64,000 bases of DNA from Odontesthes bonariensis (taxonomy: Eukaryota > Chordata > Actinopteri > Atheriniformes > Atherinopsidae): NCBI RefSeq assembly GCF_027942865.1, contig NC_134520.1, positions 2,726,501 through 2,790,500 on the forward strand. The letters run 5' to 3'. The notes under the pieces were generated by a model that made no database searches, was not told the DNA's origin, and saw only the letters and a list, made by a program, of their open reading frames with translations. This document shows, one piece after another, positions 24,943 to 38,900 of this stretch. Position numbers and translations under genes: made by a program. Every line of letters starts with the position of its first letter. Position 1 is the first letter of the stretch.

Positions 24943-27900
24943 TGAACAGGCTTCTCAGCAGAGCAGTCCGCAGGCGGTCTGGGTTGTTCCTGCACTCCGA
25001 CAGCTTCACGAGATCACCCGTTCTTTCATCAAGCAGACCTACCAGAAACAGGACAAGGTACCGCAAAATCTCCTGGCGTCTGAATGAGCTGACGTTCAGA
25101 CAGAGTTGCCACAGTAACCATCCCCCTTCCTCCCCTCAGAGCATCATCCAGGACTTGAAGAAGAACTTTGAGATCGTCAAACTGATCACGGGATCCCTGG
25201 TGTGCTGCCACCGGCTCGCCGCGACGGCTTCGGGTAACAACGGCCTCTCGGGCTCAACTCTGGTGGATGGCAGATACACCTACCAGGAGGTTTGTCTGCG
25301 TTGGATTTCCTCTTTTTAATCTTCTGATCTAAGTCCAGGACTCAGGACTTTTATTTTCTTAATTTAGATTTAATGTCATTTTATTGGTCGGCCTCACTGG
25401 AACTATAAAAGCAGATCATAAAGCTAATCTTACCCGAGCTGATAACACACACGTCTCCCTCGATCTGTGTTCAGTATCTGGACAGCCACCTGCGCTTCCT
25501 GGCGTTTTTCCTTCAGGAGGCCAGCGTTTACCTGGCCTGGAACCGAGCCAAGGAGCTCTGGGAGTGCCTGGTGTCGGGGCCGGACGTTTGTGAACTCGAC
25601 CGTGAGGTACGGGAACCGTTGGAATCAAAACTTCTGTTTGTTTGTCATTGCGAGCGCATCTCTCCGGATGATTGCTGTGGAGGAAAGCATCCAGGAGGAA
25701 TGTCATATTGGGAATTTGCTCATATAGCAACTGAGAAAGGTCAGGGTGAAATTTCCTTCACCTTTAATAGGTCAGAGGTTAGGTGAATTGGAATTAATGG
25801 AAGCCAAACTGGTGATTTGATTTGAGTGAAAAATTAGCAGCTGCTGCAGCTTCTCTTTGTCAGCTAAAGAAAATTAAAAAAAAAAAAAGATTCAGTCTAC
25901 TGATGCTTAAACAGAGTATGTTCTTCTTTTGGCAGATGTGTTTTGAGTGGTTCACAAAAGGACAACATGACCTTGAGAGCGATGTCCAGCAGCAGCTCTT
26001 CAAGGAGAAGATCCTTAAACTGGAGCCCTACGAGATCACCATGAATGGTGGGAGACTCGACGCCCCGTTGACCCCCGCAGTTTCACCAATGGGTCTCAGC
26101 CGTTGCACTGAACGTGTTTTACTTGTGTCTCAGGTTTCAATCTTTTCAAGACTTTCTTCGAGAACGTCAATCTGTGCGACCATCGTCTGAAACGCCAGGG
26201 AACTCAGCTGGTCGGTCCCAACTCGCCCTCGCCACATTCTGCGGTAAAGCGCATCTTCACTGACATTTGCATTTGTCGTATCATTTGCTCTAGTGCGTGG
26301 AGCGCCTCGACCTGGCGGGGATGGATTTTATTTGGCGCATCGCCATGGAAACCCCCGATGAGGAGATAGCCAATGAGGCAATCCAGCTTATTATCACATA
26401 CAGCTACACCAACCTCAATCCTAAGATGAAGAAGGTAGGTGTACGTGTGTCTCCCAGTGAGGTTACCAGTTTACTTTCACAGTCTGCTGTTGTACTGCGT
26501 CTTTCATTTAATTCGTCACACACCATGTTAAGTTTAAAAACAGGAAGGCAGCAGAAACTCTTAATAACGGTTTGAATATTTCTTTAAATCCCGGTCTTTT
26601 TGGTCCTTTTTATGAGCTTGAAATCACATTTGACATTTTGCTGCCCCACAGGACTCTGTGTCATTGCACAAGAAGTTCATTGCTGATTGCTACAAGCGGC
26701 TAGAGGTTAGCACCTTGATATGTTACAGGGATAATTGTGCCATTTCGCAATAATCAGCACCTAATAGCCCTTTTCTTTCCATTTGTTTGGTCTCAGGCTG
26801 CGAGTTCGGCCCTAGGTGGGCCTACTTTAACACATGCTGTTACTAAGGCAACCAAGATGCTGACAGCCACTGCCATGCCGACGGTGGCCACATCTGTACA
26901 ATCACCATCCAGGTACAGAGGGGGGTTTGGGTAAGAACAGAGTTATTAAACCTATTAAATGAAATTGAATATTTATGCTCAAACTATTTTACAGCTGTAG
27001 CGCTTTTACAGGACAGAAAATAAAAACAAAGTATTTACATTAAGTCCACTTTTAAGTGTTGTTGAAACTCTTCTGTTCGGGGTGATTTGTAGATCCACGA
27101 AGCTGGTGATAATTGAAAGACTGCTGCTATTGGCTGAACGCTACGTCATCACCATAGAGGTAAGCCACGTGCTCTTTGTCCTCGGTGTTTCATGTTCCAT
27201 ATTTGCGCTACATGTTTTTTGGTAATTAGTCTGAATAAGCTTCAGGATCCTCTGCATCTGAGGAGCCACAAAAACTGTGTTTTCTGTGTGTTTCTGTGCA
27301 GGACATGTACTCAGTTCCTCGCACCATTCTACCTCACGGGGCCTCGTACAATGGACACCCGATCAGTCTCCACGTCACTTATGAGTCAACCAAAGACACC
27401 TTCACCCTAGAGGTATTCCTGTTTTTTTAGTAACTCTCTGTGTCAAGTTCATGTCTGACTGGGATGGGGCTTTTTCTAGATGAAAGCCCCCTCCCCTCTC
27501 ACACACACACACACGCACACACACACACACACCCTGACTGTATGTGTACCCTGTGTTCTGCAGACCCACAGTAACGAGACAATAGCAAGTATCCGGTGGA
27601 AGATAGCAGAGCATTTGAGCTGCCCAGTGGATAATGTCCAGATCTTTGCCAATGATAGTGTGGTGAGTGTTCTCAACATTCTGTTTATACTGTCATCCCC
27701 TCATCAAATGATTCTGCTCAATGCATACTTAACATCTCCGGACGCAGCGTTGCATCTGTTCTCACTCTGTTCCTTCACTGCCCCTCCGCTGTGTGTTAGT
27801 TGACCATGAACCGAGACCAGAAGTTGCTGTCCCAGCTCGGCTTCAGCGATGAGCAGAGTCTGACTGTGAAGAGCTCGGGGACCGGCACTCCTTCTGGCAG

Positions 27901-30900
27901 CTCCGAGTCCTCCGCCTCCGCCTCTAGCAGTTCTAGCTCTGCCGTCTTCAACTCTGCCTACGCCTTGGAGCAGGTAGCATCTAACGCCTGGTGGAACAGT
28001 TAGAGTTGAGCCGACGCTTGTTGTGTTGCACTCTGACGCTGTTCCTTTGTCTTCAGGAGAAGTCCCTGCCTGGGGTGGTGATGGCTTTAGTGTGCAATGT
28101 GTTTGAGATGCTTTACCAGCTGGCTAACCTGGACGAGTCCAGGTGAGATTTTGAGTTTGTGCTTGTGTGTTTTGTACATCACGTTGCCCACAGCAACATA
28201 ATAACTGTCACAACATCGTTGTCATGCCATCTGCCTGCTTATAAAGACGACACCTTCACGCTCTTTTTTCCATAAATGTTTATCTAATTTTTTGCCGTGC
28301 AGTGGATATCGCAGAACTGAGGCCCTTTAATTCAGTGTTTCTTTTTGGTCATCAACAGGATCACTCTTCGTGTGAGGAAGCTGCTGCTGCTGATACCAAC
28401 AGATCCTGAAGTGCAAGATGCTCTCGATAACTTTGTTCCCAAAGAATCCAGCGTCTGGAGCCACCAGGTACCTCAAAGTGTCTTTTAAGACATCAATAAG
28501 CAGCGGTTACTTCCCTGTTTAGAGGCCCTCCGCTTCCTGCTTGTCTCATCTTATCATGTGTTAAGACTGTGAGAGTAGGCTTGTTTTGCACATAGTTTGT
28601 GATTTCTGTTTTTTCTCCCTCAGTTACTTTTCTAACTCTTGTGACTCTTTTCTGTAGAAGACGCTTTTCACCCTCGGTCAGGGTTCAGGCTCACGTTCTC
28701 CATCTATGACCTCCAAGCAGCAGCAGCAGCATCAGCAGCCCAGTGCAGCATCCATCTTGGAGTCCCTTTTCAGATCTTCTGCCCCTGGCATGTCTACTTT
28801 CAGAGTGCTGTACAATCTTGAGGTATGCATACATGTGAACATCCACGTCCTTTAGCCACTATTTCATTCTTATTCTCAGACCTTAAGGTGACATCTTTCA
28901 TTCCTATTTGTGTTAGGTATTGAGTTCAAAGCTCATGCCCACATCGGATGATGAGATGGCCAAAACCAGCAGCAAGTCGTTCTGTGACAACTTCCTTAAA
29001 GCAGGAGGCCTCAGGTAACAGCAACAGAGCTGTCAGAGGAAAAGAGGCTTTACTGTCCACTGTAACAACATGGAGCAGGACACACGTGCCACATGGCATA
29101 GCATTTTTCTGTGTTTAGTCTTGACCACTGCTTTCCTCTGGGTTTTTTCAGTCTGGTGGTGAATGTTATGCAGAGAGATTCCATCCCATCCGAAGTGGAC
29201 TACGAGACCAGACAAGGGGTCTACTCAATCTGTCTTCAGTTGGCCAGGTGCAAAGACCTCTATCAAAAGCTGTTTTTACACATGCACTACAGCCCTGAAA
29301 CTTTATAGACATTTTCCTTTGTCTGTGCGCGGAAACACGTTCAGTCTGGACTTATAACGTTATTATTCCTCACCATCTCTTTCCATTCAATTTTATTAAG
29401 AGGACAGTGCATATTAATAACAGTACATCTGTAACATGCGAGAGTTAGCCAAAGGCTAGTTTTCATCTGTTGTCCTTTAAGTTTATGCCCGGTGTTCTTG
29501 CTGCATGGCAGCATGCACCAAAACTGACGTCACGGTTCCTGGAACATCGAGCGTGTTGGTGTTGTTTCAGCCGGTCGTGCACCTCTCAATTATTGCAACC
29601 TTTGGCGTGCTGACATTGCAGTTTGCTCGAGCAATAACCAATGCAGCGAGCAGAAAACAGCGGTTTATTGTGAAAATGTCCAGATGTGGTGCGATCGTGT
29701 GGTGAGAGCAGATAATGCTCTGGAAAATTCATGAAAAGGGAACTCGTACCCTTCTACTGACCTTCATACTAAAAACCCACATGCTGTTGATAAGGAATTG
29801 CAATAAATGTAGTATTGTTCCAGAATAAAAACTTTCATCATTATGGATACATGGGGAGTCTCATCCATGATTCTCAACATGCTGTAAACGAGCCCTTACT
29901 TTCTGAGCCTTTGATGTACTCGGGCTCCAAAAACGTTTTGTTCATGTATGAAAATAATTGAATGCACACAGGGATGGCTTTTATATGTCACATACAAAGT
30001 CAGACTTCCAATCTAAAAAAAAAAAAAAAATGTTGTTGTTGGCAGGTTCCTGCTCGTCGGTCAGAGCATGCCTGCAGCGCTGGATGATGATGTCATCAGG
30101 GATGGAGATGCGCTGTCTTCCCGGCCGTTCCGTAACGCGGGGCGGGCAGGGCGACAGCTGTCTCTGTGTGGAACTCCGGAGAAATCCTCCTACAGACAGA
30201 TGTCTCTGTCTGAGCGCTCGTCCATACGAGTCGAGGAGATCATACCCGCTGCTCGCGTCGCTATTCAGGTACCAGACGAACACTTTTAATCCGCCGCCAG
30301 CACCCTGATTGGTCTTTCTTAGTGCAGAATATCTTTTACCTGCATTGTTTCCCCTGTTTTATCTAGACCATGGAGGTGGGTGACTTTACCTCCACTGTCG
30401 CCTGCTTCATGCGTCTGACCTGGGCGGCCGCAGCAGGCCGTTTGGATCTGGTTGGCAGCCCGCAGCCAATAAGAGAGACCCACAGCTCGCTCTTGCCACA
30501 GGGAGTCCGCACCAGAGTCAGCAGTACTGGTAAGAAAGAAAAACACTTCTCCTTTTCCTGTATTCTTTCTCATTTACCAAAATGGCACCAAAAAGAAGCA
30601 TTTGTTCGATCAGCAGGTATGTTAATGTTCCTGCACAGCTTCATTCCCGATTTCTGACTGATTGTTTGTCACCGCAGCTCTCAGCGTCGTTTTTGTCCAC
30701 CACTTAAAAGCAAAACCCACAGAAATCCAAAGTATAACGAGCTTTCTTTGTGTCTGCAGGTAGTAACTGCAGCTCCAGCAGCGAGGGCGAGACCACGCCA
30801 ACAGCACTGCATGCTGGGATATGTGTCCGACAGCAGAGTGTCTCCATCAAAGATGCAATCATCGCCCGCGAGGCTCTGTCGCTGCTGGTTACCTGCCTGC

Positions 30901-32927
30901 AGTTGCGCTGTCAGCAGCTGTGTAAGACCCCAACAGGAGCGCAGACGCACGACACGCATGCACTCAAGCATACTCACACTTCATTGTGTTTCCATTCGCG
31001 CTTGCCTCGGCATATGCCCGCGTCCCACAGACTTTACACCCTGTGCTTGGTTTCTCTCTGCAGGTTCTTTTTACAACCTTCCCTCCGTCAATGATTTCAT
31101 AATTGATATTCTGCTGGGATCTCCCAGCGGAGAGGTAAATAACACCCCAAACAGTCTTCATAGAGGGAATGTTTCTGCAACGTGTCGCGCTGTAACAAAG
31201 CGTCTTCTCTCCGTCAGATCCGCCGTGTGGCCTGTGATCAGCTGTACACTCTGAGCCAGTCTGACACTTCAGCCTTCCCCGAACTCCAGAAACCCAACTT
31301 GTTCCTCCTTTCGGTCGTTTTAACTGCTCAACTACCGTTGTGGAGTCCCACATCTGTCATGAGAGGTGTCAATCAGAGGTACCAGGGCGAGGAACACAAA
31401 TGACAGAATCGGTTAAACCTTTGCACCTTGACACCTCACATTGAGTTTTCTTCTCAGGCTGTTGTCCCAGTGCACAGAGTACTTTGACCTTCGATGTCAG
31501 CTCCTGGATGACCTAACCAGTAAGTCACTTTTAGGCCTATAGATGAAGTATTGTACCACAAGAATGCAAAGGTTAGGATCTCCCCTTTCAGCTCCCTGTT
31601 TATCGTCATGTTTTTCTCTCCCTTGTATCCCTCCTCCCTTCTTTCCTCCTGCCCGACCCGTCCCAGCATCTGAGATGGAGGTGTTAAAGGTCAGTGCAGC
31701 CACCATGCTGGAGGACGAGATCTCTTGGCTCGACAACTTTGAGCCCAGCTGGAGCTCTGAGATGGAGACCAGCGAGGCGGATAACATCCTGCTGGCAGGA
31801 CACCTCAGACTTATCAAGACCTTGCTTTCGCTCTGCGGCAACGAGAAGGAACATCTCGGTGAGCGCACACGAGTGTACTTGCAGGTGTATCCAGAATCCA
31901 ATTTTTAGAAAGCCGTCAAAGACCGTGTTTTAATGTGATGTCGCACGGCTCGTTCCCCAGGTCCATCTCTCATCCAGCAGTTGTTGGATGACTTCCTGTT
32001 TCGAGCCTCGCGCATCATCATCAACAGTTCCAACCCGACACCTACCGCAGCCCCCAGCCACGACTTCCACCCCAAGTATGGATGTCCTTTTTATTTTCAC
32101 ATGAATCACAGAGTTCTTGCATTTCTACAAAACACTGACTGTTTCTGGTTAGTATTAACAGTAGATCTTAATGGTGTGGTCAGGTGCAGCACAGCCAGCA
32201 GCAGGCTGGCAGCCTACGAGGTGCTGGTGATGCTGGCAGACAGCTCGCTCCCGAACCTACGCCTCATCACCAAAGAGTTGCTGTCCATGCACCACCAGTC
32301 CGATCCTTCCATTTGCAAGGAGTTTGATGTAAGACACTTCTAAAGAAGTATTATTCTTTGAAGTTTTATGTGTAGATCTGTAGTTTGGTAATGGTTTTGT
32401 CTGCGTATTGTCAGTATCTGCCCCCCGTGGAGAGCCGGTCGGTCTCAGGTTTCGTAGGATTGAAGAACGGTGGAGCCACGTGTTACATGAACGCTGTGTT
32501 CCAACAACTTTACATGCAGCCCGGCCTCCCCGAGGTACACCTATTTCTATAAGCTTACCCTAAGTGTTCACTAGAGGCCATTTTTATGTGTGAGTGCAGA
32601 CTTTGTATCAAATGATGAAAGTACGATCAGTAACTGCAGGGGTTTTTTTGCTTTTTTTTTTGCTTTTTTTTTTTTTTTTTTTTTTTTTTTTCAAGGCGTT
32701 CCTATCCATTGAGGATGACACAGACCAGCCAGAAGAGAGTGTCTTTTATCAGGTCCAGTCTCTGTTTGGCCACCTGATGGAGAGCAAGCTGCAGTACTAC
32801 GTGCCAGAGAACTTCTGGAAGGTAACGGTCTCCTCATAGTTAAAACATCAACAAACTGCAGGTTTGTGTAGTATGGACATCGTCAGTGCATTTCCACTTA
32901 AGGATTTGTTAACATAGCATTTATTTA

Positions 32928-32980
<53 letters not shown>

Positions 32981-35900
32981 TTGCTGTTGAGAATTTCTGA
33001 GCAACACAGGCAGCATGGATACCAAACTGTCGTCCACGTGCAAATCTGTTGCAGATCTTTAAGATGTGGAACAAGGAGCTGTATGTCCGCGAGCAGCAGG
33101 ACGCGTACGAGTTCTTCACCAGCCTGGTGGACCAGCTTGATGAGCATCTCAAGGTATTACTGCAGCTGCATTTTGACTGCAGGAACCTGTTTTAGGAACC
33201 AGGGCCTCTTAGGGAGTCTGTTCCTCGGCCCCCTTCATTTTGACTGCAGGAACCAGGGAACAAACCAGCTTCTCGTGGGAGAAATGTTTAACCTTAAAAC
33301 CACTCCTGTAGGTAGTTCTTCTGAGGCCAACCTGAGCTTACAGCACTGAACGTTTCTGATTGGCTCGCTCTCATCTCAGTTTTTAATATCCAGAATAAAG
33401 TCTGTTTGTAAACACAACATTCAGACTCAGACGTCCATGTAGCATCAGTCAGATGGGGAGAAACGTTGTGTACCACCAGCTGAAATAATGGTGGAATGAT
33501 CTTCCAGCTCCTTGTAAGACGCCCCAGGTGGTTTAAAGCGATACTCCGGAGTAGATTCAACCTGGGGTCATTTGAACCGTGACATCCAGCCAAGTAGCCC
33601 ACTCGCAGTTTTTTCGATATTGGCTGAACATCAGCTGAGTTACTGAGTTATCCCGAATAGCTTAGTACAAGGGTTAATGGATCCTGGCAGTATCTCCAAA
33701 ATTACCACACTAAAATCACATGCCATGACACCAAACTTCTACAGTAGTACAAATATGGTCTGTACTCACAAAACGATGCATTTGGAAGTTTGTACATAGT
33801 CCAGGAGTTTATTATTATCAACACAAGCCTGATAGCTTCTCTGCAGCTAAAGCTGCGTCGACGTCACTTCAGGGAGCTGGGAGCTTCAAAGTAAGATGAC
33901 GGTTGATCTACTACTGTAGACAACAAAGTATATGCTATATTCTACATGTTTTTTTTATGAATTTTTATGTTGTAGAGTTGTGAAATTATTTTATCAATGG
34001 AGAAATTGAGCAGCCTTCCTTTGTTGTCTACAGTAGTAGATCAACCCTCATCTTACTTTGAAGCTCCCAGATCAAGGAAGTGACGTCGACGCAGCTTTAG
34101 CTGCAGAGAAGCTATCAGGCTTGTGTTGATAATAATAAACTCCTGGACTATTTTCAAACTTCCAAATGCATCGTTTTGTGAGTACAGACCATATTTGTAC
34201 TCCTGTAGAAGTTTGGTGTCATGGCATGTGATTTTAGTGTGGTAATTTTGGAGATACTGCCAGGATCCATTAACCCTTGTACGAAGCTATTCGGGATAAC
34301 TCAGTAACTCAGCTGATGTTCAGCCAATATCGAAAAAACTGCGGGTGGGCTACTTGGCTGGATATCACGGTTCAAATGACCCCAGGTTGAATCTACTCCG
34401 GAGTATCACTTTAAGCTGTAGTTGTTCAAAATACACCTTTACACACCAATAAAGCGAAACCACACACAGTTCTGCTAAGTTCTTCTTGTGCTCAGGTTGT
34501 GATGATATGATTGTGTTCAAATCTTCTTTCCTTCAGAAAATGGGTCGAGAGCAAATCTTCAAAAACACCTTTCAGGGAATCTTCTCCGACCAGAAGATTT
34601 GCAAAGACTGCCCACACAGGTGAGTCGCAACTGTGACCGAAGCCAGCTCTGGGACCGAGGTTATTCTTCCGTTGTTATAAGCAAAATATTTTGTCTTTAA
34701 CAGATATGAGCGCGAGGAAACGTTCATGGCGCTGAATCTTGGGGTGACTTCTTGCCAGAGTTTAGAAATCTCATTGGACCAGTTTGTCAGAGGAGAGGTG
34801 CTGGAGGGCAGCAACGCGTACTACTGCGAGAAATGCAAGGAAAAGGTCCGTATGCTGCCCTGCGTGCTTCCGTTCTATTGCTCTGACATCGTGTGAACTT
34901 GACTGCTTGTGTGTCATATTTACAGAGAACCACAGTTAAGAGGACGTGCATCAAATCCCTGCCCAGTGTTCTCTGTATTCACCTCATGCGCTTTGGCTTC
35001 GACTGGGAAAGCGGACGCTCCATCAAATATGACGAGCAGATCAGGGTACGAAAAGCCTTTTTTCCACATAGGTCCTTTTGAAGATACACTTGTTAGTTTT
35101 GTTGGAGCATTATAAATACCTGAATGGAAATGGAAATCTGTTTTGTATTAAGTTTTGGTCATATTTGGCTCACAGTTCCCCTGGGTGTTGAACATGGAGC
35201 CCTACACCGTCTCTGGAATGGCTCGTCAGGACTGCAGCATAGAGGGCGGCGAGGGGAGAGGCGATGGGACGTCAGGAGGGTCGCCCAGGAAGAAGGTCAC
35301 TATTTCAGAGAACTACGAGCTGGTGGGAGTTGTGGTCCACAGCGGTCAGGCGCACGCCGGCCACTACTACTCCTTCATTAAAGACAGACGGTGAGATACC
35401 CGGAGTGGAATCTCTCTGAAGATAACAGAAAACTGAGAATTTTTTTACAGATTACAGATTGTTTCCCTTCTCTCGTTCCTGCTTTTTCCGAAAGAAGCAC
35501 ACAAGCGGGGATTAGCGGCGCACAAAGATCTGATGCTGTAGTTTTCCAGGCAGAATTTAGAAGACCTCTTTGGGGCGTCTGAATGCAGCATCGGACTCTG
35601 TTTGGGCTGCTTCAGTTTGTAAACGTCTCCAGATGTCTGGCTCTGGCAGGCAGGAATGCTCACAGGGGTAGTGGAACATAAGAGGAAAACAGACGGTAGT
35701 ATTCGACACCCTGCTCTTGCTCGCTTTGTTCCTATTCTTGCTTAGGATTACATGCTGATCTTTTCCCAGAAGATGAGGCACATTGTACAGCTGCCTCTTA
35801 GTCTTTTAACCTATATAGCCGCTTTCGGACTGTAGGAACCTTTGGCAGTTCTAATAACCTTTTAATCCGCGGGGCCGTTTTCTCCCGTGTTCGGACATAC

Positions 35901-38900
35901 AGGAACTCGGGGCTTTCTCCCTCAGTTCCTATAACTATTTAGCTCCTTCTCCGAGGTCGGGTCTTTTCATGGTTCTATAGAACGATCTGAGGGAGGTGTT
36001 TGGTGGTCGGTAGCTACGCCCCATGTCATGCTATCATGGCTGAAATGTTTCCTCATAAGACACAGACACAACCGGCGGGTGTTTAATAAGTTAAAGTTAC
36101 ACTTTGTCTCATTTGTCTGCAGCGCTCTGCTCTCCTTTCTTCCTTCATGAAATGAAAAAGTATCGTCTCCTGACTCTCTCTGTGAGCTTTTCCAGCCTCG
36201 ATATTAGACGCCTGATCGTCCATGATTAATATCACCATCATGCAGACCATGAACACGGTGGCCTCCCCGCTCTCCATATTAGCTTCTTGGTGGTGTTTTT
36301 TCTTCTCTAATTACTTTTACGGGTTTTGTTTTGTGTTTGAATGTGGCGCTAACGGCTAACACGTCACTGCAGCAGACGGCTGCGCGCGCCGCATCAGTCC
36401 CTATCAGGTCCCGACTCATGTGCGAATGCAGACTGAAACAGAAGGACAGTTATAGGAACGCAGTTATCAGAACTGTCCTACTCGAATTTCATTCTGATAA
36501 CTACTCTGTCCGAAAGCGGCTTATGTCAAGTGTGTATCTGTGTGGGTTTATCCCTTTTCACAAAGGCACGGCTCCCTCATAGTGGGGGAGGAGGTAACAA
36601 GCCATTCACACCTGAGCCACCAAACGTTCACCATCTTATGTGTCGCACAGCAGAAATCTTTTAAGAGTAAAGACAGAGTGCATCTTTATTTTGTGGATCT
36701 TTGTGCTGTTTCATTTTTGAGGTTTTTATCTAATGCGTAAATCTGTGAGTGTTCCTGCTTCTATATCTCAAAATCCTCTTTGTCCTTGCTCCCCGTTTGT
36801 CTTACAGCGGCAATGCCCGTGGACGCTGGTACAAGTTCAACGACAACGTGGTTGAGGAGTTTGATATGAACGATGAGACTCTGGAGTACGAGTGCTTCGG
36901 TGGAGAGTACCGTCCCAAAGTCTACGACCAGTGTAAGTGACTGGCAATACTTTACATCTGTGTGTCGGGGTGTGTTGCCATGAGACGCTCACGGCTGAGT
37001 AAACTTTGACGATGCGTGTTTGCGTTTACACAGCCAACCCATACCCGGACGTGCGGAGAAGGTACTGGAATGCCTACATGCTGTTTTATCAGAAGATCAG
37101 CGACCAGAACTCGCCCGTCCTGCCCAAGAAAAGCAGAGTCAGCATCATGAGACAGGAGGCCGAGGATCTTACACTGTGAGTCAAGTTTTCATGTGCAGTC
37201 AGTGGACAAAGGCAGTCTCCTTCTGATGGAAGCTCGTATGTTCTCAGTGCAGTACAGTACAATAAAACAAAGGAAGAAATCCTCTGGTCCTTACCAGGTC
37301 TGAAATGAGGTAAATACAACCTTGGATGAACAACACGCCACATTTACACCGCGCCACCCTTGCAGCTTCAATAGGAATTAAGAGGGTTAGTAGCAGGCAG
37401 GATTTGCTAATCAAATGCATTAATTGATTAATTGATTAATTGATCGCCAACAAGAGTGAGCACCGCTATAAAAGAAGAGATGTTGGCAGTTTGCTGCTCT
37501 GGAGCATTCAGGTGTGTGTTGACACAATGCAGAGGAGGAGAAATCTTGGAGAGGTAGTTGTTACTGCCCATCAATCTGAGAAGGGGCTATCAGACCATTT
37601 CCAAACTGTTTGGATTCCATCATTCAACATTATTATAAGTGGAAAACATTAACTCGTTCCTGCGCGCCCCCCATTTTCAGGTTTTTTGCCAAAACGACAT
37701 GCCCAAGTTGTAAACAGCACAGATCCCACGTCTTTTGAGACTCAGAGATGTGTCTGGTATCATTGGAAAGGTAACACTCTCAGGAATATTATAAATGTGT
37801 CTGTGTGATGCTGTGTCTTACTGACCCAGAGTGGGAGGGGTTAGAATGATGGGGTTGTTTCCCCGTCAATATGTTTGCCTATACATTAAATTGGGTAAAG
37901 CTATTCAGGGACCTCTAGGCCTCTATAGACACAGCTAGGTCAGAGCCACATTGACTTCATGCAGTCCAAATTTGGAGTCAAAAGACCAAAAAATGAATTG
38001 TTCAGAGGTATTTTTCAACAGGTATGTCTATGCGTTTTCCTGAGTTCCTTTTTGGAGTCTCCAAAAGGACACTTGGTTACCAAAGCTGTATAACCAGAAT
38101 CAAACACCTGTAAGTTGACAACCCCTTTGCCTACAAACAAAATTTTGGCCTCTAATGAAAGCTGACACCTTGGGGCTCCCTGCTACTGTTTGTATGAGGA
38201 TGTCAGTCAATCTGGAATAGAATGACAGAAGCATTATTACAATAACTACAGTATGATATAACATCTATCTATCTTTCTATCTATCTGTCTTTATATTTTT
38301 CTATCTTTCAATCGCTAAACCAATAACAATCTCTTTGTATGTTCTGATTCAATGCAACAATCTGTATGCATTTACATTACGCACGTTACGCACCACAAGT
38401 GCCATTTCCCCTATGGTCGATAACGCATGGATTTGTTTTGGCACATACAAGCTTGATAGTATAGTCCCATACACCGTTGGAAACCTTAGACTATTGGCTA
38501 AAAGGTTATCCACATGACTTCCATGGAAATTGCCATTGGCTGGAACTACTGTCATTCTAAGTATTGTTGTGGGTAGTGAAGACGATATTCTCAGCGTGTC
38601 CGCATTGGCTTTCAAGACGTGTACTACCCACTAACCATGCTCCGATTGAAGCTACAGTACCTGACACACCTCCACATTGAGAAATTTGTCAGCAATTGAC
38701 TGGCATGTGACTCGAAGCCAGCTGGAAAGCTGCATCTTTAGTCGCCCACAGTACGTTTTGCGGTTGGACAATACATCAACATTGTGAGGAGAGGATTAAG
38801 TTTATAAGAAAAGGGACTTCATATTTCATAACCATGGATACTTGGCAAGCTTTACAAGGTGTCCCCGAGTCACGAAAAGGTTTTGGTGGATAACGGCAAG

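Noticed and set aside
32925-33152. Minus-strand ORF ending in poly-Lys and Ile-Tyr repeats
   Set aside because: Product of poly-T and (TA)n simple repeats opposite usp24 exon 45.
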